A stretch of DNA of 64,000 bases from an uncultured Aquimarina sp. (lineage in GTDB: Bacteria > Bacteroidota > Bacteroidia > Flavobacteriales > Flavobacteriaceae): positions 62,001 to 126,000 of the forward strand of contig CANMLG010000023.1 in the NCBI GenBank assembly GCA_947498765.1, in the 5' to 3' direction. The translations under genes and the position numbers were made by a program. How positions within the stretch are numbered: position 1 is the stretch's first letter; each line of letters begins with the position of its first letter. Of the stretch, positions 26,822-37,000 are shown in pieces. The notes beneath the pieces are model-generated. The model ran no database searches. It had not been told where the DNA came from and worked only from the letters and a program-made list of their open reading frames with translations.

Positions 26822-26850
26822 AAGGCTACCAAAAAAATATTGATAGCCTT
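26822..26850 (-). terminator. terminator of the HhH protein gene
   Basis: 7-bp stem AAGGCTA/TAGCCTT with a 15-nt loop; read on the minus strand it ends in TTTTATTCT. It lies 31 bp after the stop of the 26881 gene. Confidence 0.6.
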
Positions 26851-26880
26851 AAAAAAACAGTTAGTTTGGTTATTATTGGT

Positions 26881-27462
26881 TTAGCGTTCTTTACCTCCAT
26901 CTAAATAATCCTGAAGATCTTTAAGCTCTTGCCATTTTCCTTCAAAGGCCAAGCCAGCCTGTTGTGGCCATGTATTAGGCTTGTGTATTTCAAAGCGTTT
27001 GCCTCCAGTATTTAAAATTTCTTGGCAACGTTCCACACTGGCTTTACTTAATTGATACCAGGTTTTTATTCCATTATCGTTAAATAATTCTGAAATTTTA
27101 GGTCCGATTCCTTCTACAACTTTTAAATCGTCTGCAACAATTTTTTTACCAAAAATTGTTTTAGCTAAGCCAGCATTAAAGCTTAGGCTTGGTTCAATTT
27201 CAATATCACTAGTATCTATTGAACGTGCGGCAAAGCCACTTGTAGTGGTATTAGCTAATGGTTCATGGGATTGTAATGAAATAGCTTTATCCTTTTCTGA
27301 TAAGCAAGCTTGTAATTCTGCTTCTAATTTTCGGTTTTTATCTCGTAATCTTTCAATTTCTTTTAAATCGTCATCGCAGTTGCAAGTTAGATGGCGTAAC
27401 AGCCATCCTAATAAAGCGCCTATAAGTGCAGCTACTATTGGAATGATAATACAAGGATTCAT
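26881..27462 (-). CDS. membrane-anchored helix-hairpin-helix protein
   Basis: A 193-residue protein with an N-terminal transmembrane helix (IIPIVAALIGALLGWLL, residues 6-22), a short coiled coil (LKEIERLRDKNRKLEAEL), a variable linker and a C-terminal helix-hairpin-helix domain. The last opens DDLKVVEGIGPKISELFNDN and continues KRFEIHKPNTWPQQAGLAFE. This C-terminal unit is shared by many bacterial proteins of the DUF4332-like/L21-like group; DNA binding is not shown. It lies 31 bp downstream of the OmpA-type gene on the same strand, and the pair is common in flavobacteria, suggesting a joint envelope role. Confidence 0.75.
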   Translation of the reverse strand: MNPCIIIPIVAALIGALLGWLLRHLTCNCDDDLKEIERLRDKNRKLEAELQACLSEKDKAISLQSHEPLANTTTSGFAARSIDTSDIEIEPSLSFNAGLAKTIFGKKIVADDLKVVEGIGPKISELFNDNGIKTWYQLSKASVERCQEILNTGGKRFEIHKPNTWPQQAGLAFEGKWQELKDLQDYLDGGKER

Positions 27463-27493
27463 ATGTTTGTATTTTTAAGTTTGTTAATTGGAT

Positions 27494-28423
27494 TTATTTA
27501 AGTGTTACTATAACACGTCTGTTTTTTGCTCTACCTTCGGCAGTGGAATTAGTAGTTATAGGTTGATTTTGACCTTTACTGAGGGTTTCTATTTTGCTTG
27601 CCAAAATTTGATTACGAACTAAATACTCTTTAATAGTATTTGCTCTATCAAGTCCGAGTTTCATATTTGCAGTAGCATCACCAGTATTATCTGTGTGACC
27701 AACAACTAATACTTTACCATCAGTAACTTTATCTAGGTATTTAGCAATGTCGGCCATTTCTTGTCGTTGTTCTTGTGTAAGCCTTATGCTACTTGAATTT
27801 GTGGCAAAATGAAGTTCTAATGGATGTGCCATAATTTCTTTGTGTAAGGCTTCTAATTCTTCAGCCGCTTTTTTGGTCCCCTCGTCACTTAAATCCATAG
27901 ATTCAAATCCATACTCTATGGGGCCTTGGTAGATAGTTCCATTTGGTACCATGCCGTCATCTAATTTTCCAAAAGTGTTAATTTGTTTAGAAGAAATCCC
28001 TTTAGCAACTAAATAATTTTTAACTGCATTAGCACGGGCTAATCCTAAATTAGGATAAGCAGAAGTGTTTTTTTCAGTACTTTTAAACAATCCAGTAATA
28101 TCAATGACTTTGCTTGGATTTGCTTCTAAATAGTCTTTCAATTTTAGTACTCCTTCATCTACTTTAGTAGATACAGGTTTAAGAATAGAAAAATCAGATC
28201 CTTCAAAATTAAAATTATCATTAACAGAATAATTAAAATCTGAATTGTCGTTAAATGCCAAACCATAGGAGGTTGGTGAGGGAGTTGTAGGTGATACTAC
28301 AGGAGCAACTGCGGGTGTTTCAATGGTTGTTTTTCCTTCTGAAGGACAACAAAACAGCCAATTTAAATACGCACCAATAATTGCGGTTAGCAGTATGCCT
28401 AAAAAGTAAAGTCTTTTTGACAT
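27494..28423 (-). CDS. OmpA-family protein with two OmpA-like domains
   Basis: A 309-residue protein with a single N-terminal hydrophobic segment (YFLGILLTAIIGAYLNWLFC). A first OmpA-C-like domain at about 70-155 is degenerate (FSILKPVSTKVDEGV, NLGLARANAVKNYLVAKGI). The canonical domain at about 195-309 has LHFATNSSSIRLT, VVGHTDNTGDATANMKLGLDRAN and the terminal GRAKNRRVIVTL. The second domain has the Asp and Arg residues that bind diaminopimelate, so peptidoglycan attachment is expected. There is no beta-barrel: it is an inner-membrane or lipid-anchored peptidoglycan binder. Cotranscribed with the HhH gene. Confidence 0.88.
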   Translation of the reverse strand: MSKRLYFLGILLTAIIGAYLNWLFCCPSEGKTTIETPAVAPVVSPTTPSPTSYGLAFNDNSDFNYSVNDNFNFEGSDFSILKPVSTKVDEGVLKLKDYLEANPSKVIDITGLFKSTEKNTSAYPNLGLARANAVKNYLVAKGISSKQINTFGKLDDGMVPNGTIYQGPIEYGFESMDLSDEGTKKAAEELEALHKEIMAHPLELHFATNSSSIRLTQEQRQEMADIAKYLDKVTDGKVLVVGHTDNTGDATANMKLGLDRANTIKEYLVRNQILASKIETLSKGQNQPITTNSTAEGRAKNRRVIVTLK

Positions 28424-28658
28424 GAGTTAGATTATTAATTGATTAATTAGTATCAAGTTAACAATTAATCACTTATTTTTTTAACAACTCGCTCACTTTA
28501 AGTGTATTATTCGATAAAAAGTGGATAAAAATATATAAAAAACATAAAAGACCGATAAAATACATTTTTTGTTGTGCTTTTAAATGTGCCTATAAGGTTT
28601 TTTTATGTTTAATTTTTTTTTTAGGTTAAAACACTGGTAATTATGTTGTTGGTATTAA

Positions 28659-30200
28659 TCAAATGTTAAATTTAATTCCCTGAGCTAAAGGCAGTTCAGT
28701 GGAATAATTGATAGTATTTGTTTGTCTACGCATATAAGCTTTCCAGGCATCAGAGCCAGATTCTCTACCTCCGCCAGTTTCTTTTTCGCCTCCAAAAGCA
28801 CCGCCAATTTCAGCTCCCGAAGTTCCAATATTTACGTTGGCAATACCGCAATCTGATCCTTGTGCTGATAGGAATAATTCCGTTTCTCGTAGGTTTTCAC
28901 TCATAATGGTGGATGACAAACCTTGTGGCACAGTATTTTGAATAGCAATAGCGTCATCAATATTACCCGAATAAGGAATTATAAATAACAGAGGGGCAAA
29001 GGTTTCGGTTTGAACTATTGGAAATTCATTTTCTGCTAAGTAAATAGCCGGATTAACATAGCATCCGCTTTTGTAAGCTTTGTCTTCTAAAACACTTCCT
29101 TCAACAATTGGAATGGCTCCTTGTTTTTTAGCTTCGTTAAGTGCAATAGTGTAGTTATTTACAGCTTCTGTATCAATTAAGGGGCCCATATGGTTGTTTT
29201 CATCAAGAGGTGAACCTATTTTTAATTGTTGGTAAGCCGATGTTAGTTTAGTAACAACATCATCTAAAATGCTTTTATGAACAATAAGTCTTCGGGTGGT
29301 GGTGCAACGTTGTCCCGCAGTTCCAATAGCTCCAAAAACTAAGCCTGTAAGTGCCAATGTTAAGTTGGCATTAGGGGTAATAATCATGGCATTGTTACCA
29401 CCAAGCTCTAATAATGATTTTCCTAAACGAGCAGCAACTGCAGTGGCAACACTTTTTCCCATTCTGGTAGAACCAGTTGCTGAAATCAATGCTACACGGG
29501 TATCATTAGCTAATAATTTACCTAATTCTGCATCACCAGTTAATAGGGATGAGATGGCTTTAGATAAATTGTTATTGTCCAAAACTTGGGCAATAATTTT
29601 TTGGCAAGCTAAGGCACATAAGGGTGTTTTTTCTGAAGGTTTCCAAACCGTAACATTACCGCAAATCCAAGCCAATGCGGTATTCCAGGCCCAAACCGCC
29701 ACAGGGAAATTAAAAGCAGAAATAATACCAACTACACCCAAAGGGTGGTATTGTTCGTACATGCGATGTTGTGGTCTTTCGGAATGCATAGTAAATCCAT
29801 GTAGCTGACGCGAAAGTCCTACAGCAAAATCACATATATCAATCATTTCTTGTACCTCACCTAATCCTTCTTGCAGTGATTTTCCCATTTCATAAGCTAC
29901 AAGTACGCCTAAGTCTTGTTTTTTTTCGCGTAAAGCCATACCAAATTCACGTACCATATCGCCTCGCTTAGGCGCAGGAATAGTTCGCCATTGCATAAAT
30001 GCTTCTTGAGCTTTTTGAATAATTTGGTCATAGCTTTCGCTAGAAGTACAACTAATAGTTCCTATTTGATTTCCATCAACTGGAGAGTAAGAAGTGAGTA
30101 TTTTTTTTTCAGAAATAAAAGAGCTTCCAAATGCAGTTCCGTGTTCTGAATTACTAATTCCTAGGTTATTTAGGTGTTTTTGTATTTGAGTATGAGTCAT
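28659..30200 (-). CDS. aldehyde dehydrogenase, ALDH7 (antiquitin) type
   Basis: A 513-residue NAD-dependent aldehyde dehydrogenase. The catalytic Cys lies in GTAGQRCTTTRR and the general-base Glu in SLLELGGNNAMI; the cofactor segment ISATGSTRMGKSVA is also present. The C-terminal AWKAYMRRQTNTINYSTELP, then LAQGIKF, is the signature ending of ALDH7A1/antiquitin, the alpha-aminoadipate semialdehyde (piperideine-6-carboxylate) dehydrogenase of lysine catabolism. It starts 2 bp after the stop of the 3-hydroxyanthranilate dioxygenase gene, so it might instead serve the kynurenine route. The substrate cannot be settled by sequence. Confidence 0.9.
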   Translation of the reverse strand: MTHTQIQKHLNNLGISNSEHGTAFGSSFISEKKILTSYSPVDGNQIGTISCTSSESYDQIIQKAQEAFMQWRTIPAPKRGDMVREFGMALREKKQDLGVLVAYEMGKSLQEGLGEVQEMIDICDFAVGLSRQLHGFTMHSERPQHRMYEQYHPLGVVGIISAFNFPVAVWAWNTALAWICGNVTVWKPSEKTPLCALACQKIIAQVLDNNNLSKAISSLLTGDAELGKLLANDTRVALISATGSTRMGKSVATAVAARLGKSLLELGGNNAMIITPNANLTLALTGLVFGAIGTAGQRCTTTRRLIVHKSILDDVVTKLTSAYQQLKIGSPLDENNHMGPLIDTEAVNNYTIALNEAKKQGAIPIVEGSVLEDKAYKSGCYVNPAIYLAENEFPIVQTETFAPLLFIIPYSGNIDDAIAIQNTVPQGLSSTIMSENLRETELFLSAQGSDCGIANVNIGTSGAEIGGAFGGEKETGGGRESGSDAWKAYMRRQTNTINYSTELPLAQGIKFNI

Positions 30201-30202
30201 TG

Positions 30203-30736
30203 TTATTTTACAAATCGTTGGTCAACAGGCATAATTTCATTACAGTTGTTACAAGTGCGTAGTTTCTCATTGCCATAAAAAGCTTTGAAGTGTTTTAAAA
30301 AATCAACTTCAATATCTTCTAATTTAAAATATACCTCGTGTAATTTTGTGTTACAATTATCGCAAAACCAAAGTAAGCCATCGTCCATGGGTAGTTCTTT
30401 GCGTTTACGTTCTATAACTAATCCAATAGAGTCTTTATGTCTCACAGGTGAATGAGGTACCTTTGCAGGGTGTAAGTACATATCACCTGGGCCTAATTCC
30501 ATGGTTCTTTTCTGACCGTTTTCTTGGATGTGGACTTCAATAGTACCTTCTAATTGGTAAAAAAGCTCTTCAGTTTCATTGTAATGATAATCCTTTCGGG
30601 CGTTTGGTCCAGCAACAATCATTACTATATAATCACCAGCATCCTTGTACAAATTTTTATTTCCAACAGGTGGTTTTAGTAAATCTCTGTTTGCTTCAAT
30701 CCACTTGTTAAGGTTGAAAGGTGCTTGTATTTTCAT
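30203..30736 (-). CDS. 3-hydroxyanthranilate 3,4-dioxygenase
   Basis: A 177-residue cupin dioxygenase that opens 3-hydroxyanthranilate to 2-amino-3-carboxymuconate semialdehyde, the precursor of quinolinate in tryptophan breakdown and NAD synthesis. The cupin metal site appears in DYHYNETEELFYQLEG (His and Glu ligands) with the later PAKVPHSPVR. A C-terminal rubredoxin-like iron site is formed by CDNCN and CNNCNEIMP, present in the bacterial form. The ATG at 30736 (MKIQAPFNLNKW) is used; the in-frame TTG at 30745 adds MAL. It is the first gene of a two-gene unit with the ALDH7-type gene. Confidence 0.95.
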   Translation of the reverse strand: MKIQAPFNLNKWIEANRDLLKPPVGNKNLYKDAGDYIVMIVAGPNARKDYHYNETEELFYQLEGTIEVHIQENGQKRTMELGPGDMYLHPAKVPHSPVRHKDSIGLVIERKRKELPMDDGLLWFCDNCNTKLHEVYFKLEDIEVDFLKHFKAFYGNEKLRTCNNCNEIMPVDQRFVK

Positions 30737-31074
30737 AAGAGCCAATTTTAAGAGTTACAAAGTTACGTATAGTTCCTTTAATTAGAAATTTTACCTAAGT
30801 TTAGATTAAAGCTTTATAGTATATGTGGTGTTGAATTATTTTTTGAGTGTAAGTATTATAGTTATTTGTGTTAGTTTTAGACCACCCCTTTTCTTAAAAT
30901 TTTAGACGATTATTCTTACATCAATATATTCTTTTAGGGTTAAACACAACACTTAGTAGGAATATTCTGTACTAGATGTTTTTAATATTTAATATTTCTG
31001 TTTTCCAGCCTTTTGGGATTTATGTTAACTGTTTTTTTTTGATAATTTTAAGACCAATTAACATTAGGTACTTA

Positions 31075-34000
31075 GTGAAAAATAGAATTATCTTTTTGTG
31101 TCATTTATGGTTGTTTATTACGGCATTAACTTTTGCCCAATCGGCCGAGCCATTTATTCAAATAACGGATCAACTAGATAATGAAGAGGTGTTAATTGAT
31201 TGTAGTTATCCTTTGGATACTGATCGATGTTTTGAATTAAAAGCTACGTTTACCGAAATTAAAGAAACTACTTCATACGAAGTGGAATCAATTCCTTACT
31301 CAAATCCAATATCAGGTGTTACCGGAGGAACTCAAATTTTAATAGCTAATGATGATCGCTGGCAAGATGCCCCAGAGGTGTTGCCATTTACCTTTTGTTT
31401 TTATAATACGCCTTTTACCGAATTTATTGTTGGGGATAATGGTTTATTAAGTTTTAAAACAGATGTGGCTAGTGGGGCACAAACTATGGCATCATTTAAA
31501 TTACCAGATTCTCGTTTTGGTGATAATATAATTTTTGGAGCTTTACATGATATGGTGGTTCAAAGAGGTCAAAATGGGTGTGTTAACAAAGATGATCCAC
31601 TTACGCCTGTGAATGAATGTGGAGAAATTATGTATTATATAACGGGTATTGCTCCAGGTAGGAAAGCTATTATTTCGTTTGAAAACATGAGTCATTTTGA
31701 TTGTTTCGATTCTAAGTCTACATTTCAAATAGTGCTTTATGAAACCTCAAATATTATTGATATTTATATTGAAAAGAAGCCTGAAAATTGTGAGGTAATT
31801 AGAGTTGGAGAGGATAATACAAGTATTATTAATCGAAAAAACACATTAGTTGGGATTCAGAAAGATGGTACCGAGGCGGTAACGCCTCCTAATCGAAATA
31901 ATGAAGTATGGGAAACGATTAACGAGGCTTGGCGATTTACACCTAATGGGGCTGCATTAACGGAATTAGTTTGGAAGGATGAAAGTGACCGTATTATTCA
32001 AAGAGGTGGTAGTTTAAAAGTATGTCCCGAAATGACTACCGAATATAAAGCAGAAGTAACCTATAATTTATGTTTAGGAGGTGTTATTACATTAGAGGAT
32101 ACTATACCGATTACTATTGATACCGAATTTCCAGTAGCTACGGATATTGAAAAAATTATTTGTGATCCTCCTGTTTTTAATGAAGAAACTATAGATATTA
32201 CAATTTATGAAAGCGAAGTTTCGGTAGGACAAACAGGTTTAACATTTAGTTATTATAGGAGCGAAGCAGATGCTAGAACAAGTTTAAATCCTATTAGTGC
32301 GCCTGATAATTTAAAACTTGAAAATAAAGTAACAGATGTTTATGTGCGTTTGCAGCGAGGGATTTCTTGTTTTGATGTAGGTAAAATTAGATTGCTCTTA
32401 GAAGCTACAGGCAAATCAGCCATTTCAAAAATATCGCTTTGTGATGTTGCTAATGATGGAGAGGAAGACATTATGCTTACAGATTATACGTCCGCAGTTA
32501 GAGGGGGGCAATCATCATTGCTAAATATATCATATCATAAATCATTTAATGATGCTGATAATAACTTAGATCCAATATTACTTTTTACTGAAGCGAAAGA
32601 TGGAGATCCTGTTTTTATTCGTTTTACTATTGGAGCAGATGAGCTTTGTAAAATTGTTGAAGAAATCCCCATTGAATTAAAGCCAGAACCTGTGGTAATG
32701 GATATACCCGTTGAGGTGTGTGATGATGTTAAAATATATGATTTAACAACAAAAGAAGCTGAAATCACTAGCATGAACCCCTTGTTGAATCTTGATTTTA
32801 CTTACTTTGAAAGCACTCGAGGCAGAAGACCAATTAAGGAAGAAGATATTAAACAGTATGTATTAAATAGAAGAGCTACGGTATATGTTCGTACTATAGA
32901 TCCATCTCAAAATTGTTTAAAAGAATATGAACTAAATTTTACGTATAAGAAAGGAATTCCGGCAACTGATGATACTCAAGCACAAATTAATGATCCGAGT
33001 TTTGATTTAACGGAATCTATAGCAAATATGATTGCTGATGATACCAATATTAATGTTCGGTATTTTGATTGTGATACGGATGTTGCTATTGCCGATCCTG
33101 CTAATTATACCTTAACAGGAAATGAAGGGATGGTCTGTGTGGAATTTGAAAATACGATTTCGGGGTGTAAAAGCAATGCCGAAATTAATCTTGAAAATGC
33201 CAGTGGAGGAGCATCTGGTGGCGGAGGTGGAGGCGGTGGTTGTGACCAGAATAATGATGGGTCAGAAACCATAGTTTTAGATGAATATTCGGATCAAATT
33301 ATTGAAGATACCGTATTCGATTTTAAAAAATATTTACAAATTTCTTACTTCCAAACGGAAACCGAAGCTAATTCGGATACCGCCGAAATTGCTCAAATTA
33401 CGATAACAGCAACCACTACAGTGTTTGTTCGCCGAAGAGTGATTTTTAAAGGTAAAGAAATTGATTTTGATGTGTTTCCTTTTGAAATTGAATTTAAACC
33501 AACCACACAATATAAAGATCAAAAAATAGGTATATGCGATGTGCGTAATGATGGCTTTGAACAGTATGATTTAACACAATTAGAAACCGATATATTAAAT
33601 GGTATTCCAGGGACTATTAGTGGTTATGAAGATGATCGTGAAAATGAAATTACTACTCCCGAAAGGTATTTTTTTAGAGGACCTTCAAAAGAAGTATTTG
33701 CCATAGTGGTATCTCCTAATGGATGTGAGAATAAAACAAAAATTGAAATTTCGTTTGATGATCCCATACCCTCAAACAATATTACTTATAGTTTATGTGA
33801 TTTTGATAATGATAGAGAAGAAGTTTTTGATTTAGATTCAAAGCTTCCAGAGATTAATGTGGATTATACAAGTTTTTCAGTTACTTATTACAACACTCAA
33901 AATGGAGCCGATAATGAATTAGCTATTGATAAAATTACTTCGCCATTTACCTACAGAGGTAGTAGGCGTTTTGTGTATGTTCGGTTGGAAGGAACTGAGG

Positions 34001-37000
34001 ATTGTTTTACCACAGCTCAAATTCTTTTAACTGTAGAGCGTACACCGGTAATTGAATCCACAGAAATTGCTATTTGTGATTTTGATAATAATGCTATTGA
34101 ATTAGAGCAAACAGTATCAGATTTTAATTCAGAAATAATAGGAACACAACGAGGTGTTGAGGTAGTGTATTATGCTTCTGAAAAAGAGGCGGAAGATGAA
34201 ATAAATCCTATCACTGAATTTGATATAACACCAACTACAGAGCTGTATGTAAGTATAAAATTTAATAGAAGTGATTGTATACAACGTTTTCCAATAACTT
34301 TTGATTTTGAAGAAACCCCAAATTATAAAGATGTTGAAATTACAGTTTGTGATAATTTAGAGCTTGGCACGGAGCCTTTTGATTTAACCAGTTTAACTGC
34401 CGAAATTACATCAGAAACAAGTTCAATAATTACCTATCATGCGTCTATTGATGATGCCAACACTAATTTACGAGCCATTGCTAGGCCTTCGGATTACAGT
34501 ATAGATACGACTAACCCGTTTTCTTTGTATGCTAGAATTAATAGCGATACAAATAGTTGTTATTCGGTTGCTAAAATGAGTTTTGATTTTACATTACCAG
34601 ATATAATTTCGGAAACAACATTAAATGTATGTGGATCAAACAATGTGGGTATTTTTAATTTAACAGAAGCCATTCCAAATATGACCACATCACCAGAGGA
34701 TTTTGATATTTCTTTTTATTATAAGGACATTCAAAATGCGATAAATGAGGATGCTGCTTTTTTGGTTTCCGAAGCCGAAAAATATGATTCTAATCTTTCC
34801 GATTTGGTGTTTGCGCGTTTTAATAGCAAAGCCTCAAGTTGCTTTGTGGTAAAAAAGATAACACTTTTAGTACGCGATAAGCCTAAATTAGTTCGTGGAG
34901 ATTTTGATTTGTGTGATAGTGACTTTGATGGTGATTTTACCTTGTCTTTAACTAGTTTAAACGAATTTACTAGTGCACAAAGTGATGAGTTTACATACAC
35001 TTATTTTACTTCTTTTGATAATGCCGAAAATGATACTAATCCTATAACAGAGATTGCAAATTTTAAAGTAACAGAGCCCATAACCACTATTTATTTAAAA
35101 GCATTGAATAAAGCTGAGTGTACCGATATTTCTTTTGTAAATATTATAATTGATGAGCAAGTACAAGTAAATACAGTTACCGAGGTTTTGGAGTCTTGTG
35201 ATGAAGACCGAGATGGGGTGGCTATGTTTGATTTAACAGCGTTCGAAGATAAGTTAACGGATGAGGTTAACCCATCTTTTGAGTACTATTTAACAAAAGA
35301 GGAAGCTGATAAGGAAGAAAATAATATACCAAATACCTCAAATTGGCTAAATATAGATAAAGTAGGTCATACCATATTTGTTAGAGTTCATGTAGAAGGC
35401 AAGTGTGATAATATTACTAGTTTCAATTTAAAACCTATTAGTGTTAATGCGGCTCCTAAAAATGTTACTTTTTGTGCAGGCGATAAAGCTATGCTTGATG
35501 CTGGATCAGGTTTTAAAAGTTATTTATGGAATACAGGAGAAACAACATCAACTATTGAGATTTCTACACCTGGAAAGTATTCAGTTGAAATAACAGATGC
35601 TAAAGATTGTACAAACGCTTTTGAAATAGAAGCTACTGAATTAGCATTACCAACAGTAGTGCCCCAAGAGGTTACAGTTTGTGATGAAGATGGTACACTT
35701 GACGGTTTTTTTGAATTTGATCTTGCTAACTACGTTAATGAATTAAAAGCAGATGCCTTAGAAAGAGAAGTAAGTTTTTATGTCTTAGAGGATGAAGCCA
35801 TTTCTAATACAAATAACTTGGCCATGGAATTTATTAATACAGTAAATCCACAAACAGTATATATAAGAGTTGAAAATACGTTAACAAATTGTTTTAGTAT
35901 TACCACCTTAAAATTAGAAGTAAGTGTATTAGATAGTAAAAAAGCAATATTAAAAGGATGTGATGAACAAGGGTCCGAAGATGGTTTGTCGGAGTTTACA
36001 TTAAGTAATGCCGATGCAACAGTTTTAAATGGGCAATCTTTTTCGGTAAGTTATTATAAAACAGAAGCGGATGCGGAAGCTGCAACAAATGTGTTAGCCG
36101 ATACTTATCGTAATGAAACGGCATATAATCAAACTATTTATTCGCGGATAGAAAATGCAAACGAATGTGTATCGATAAAAGAAGTGGATTTAATAGTAGA
36201 AAAACTGCCTACAATACAAGACGAAGAAGAAGTGTTGTACTGCATTCATAGTTTTCCAGATACTATTGAGCTAGTAAGTGATATTCCAGAAAGTGAGCAG
36301 GCGGACTATACTTATTTATGGAGTACTGGCGAAACTTCAGCTTCCATCAATGTAAATACAGCAGGTATTTATACTGTAATAGTGACTAATGCGGAGGACT
36401 GTTCAAAAACAAAAACCATTACAGTTAAGGAAACTGAAATTGTAGTGAACCCTATTATTGAAGATATTCAGTGTGATACGGATGGCATTTTGGATGGTTT
36501 TTTAGAATTTGATTTAACAAAGTACTTGTCCGAAATAAAAAATAATATTACCGAAAGGGAAGTTTCTTTTTATGCTTCTGAAATGGATGTAGAGTCAAAA
36601 ATAAATGAATTGCCTTCAAAATTTACCAACACAACAAATCCGCAAGTGTTGAGTGTTCGCGTGGAAAACACACTAACAAATTGTTACAGAATAATAGATT
36701 TACAATTAGAGGTAAGTGTATTGAATAGTACAGTTGCAGTATTAAAAGTATGTGATGAGCAAGGATCAGAAGATGGTTTATCGGAATTTACATTAAGTAA
36801 TGCTGATGCAACAGTTTTAAATGGGCAATCTTTTTCGGTAAGTTATTATAAAAAAGAAGTGGATGCGGAAGCTGCAACAAATGTGTTAGCCGATACTTAC
36901 CGTAATGAAACGGCATATAATCAAACTATTTATTCTCGAATAGAAAACGCAAACGAATGTGTGTCGATAAAAGAAGTGGATTTAATAGTAGAGAAGCTTC

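Larger units (their letters stand above)
26563..26880. other. 318-bp intergenic region with two hairpins
   Basis: Lies upstream of gpsA and downstream of the HhH gene (both minus strand). It contains a perfect 29-bp palindrome (26779-26807) and a separate terminator-like hairpin for the HhH gene (26822-26850). A near-promoter (TATTCTTTG, 26719-26727) about 50 bp upstream of the palindrome on the plus strand raises the possibility of a short RNA. No protein gene seen. Confidence 0.5.

Noticed and set aside
29296..29808. 170-residue plus-strand ORF inside the aldehyde dehydrogenase gene
   Set aside because: Antisense shadow of a conserved enzyme; sequence is Ala/Pro-rich without a domain.
30976..31074. 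N-terminal extension of the giant protein from the ATG at 30976
   Set aside because: The 33 extra residues are hydrophobic AT-rich translation without a basic start, and they would bury the clear signal peptide that begins at the GTG of 31075.
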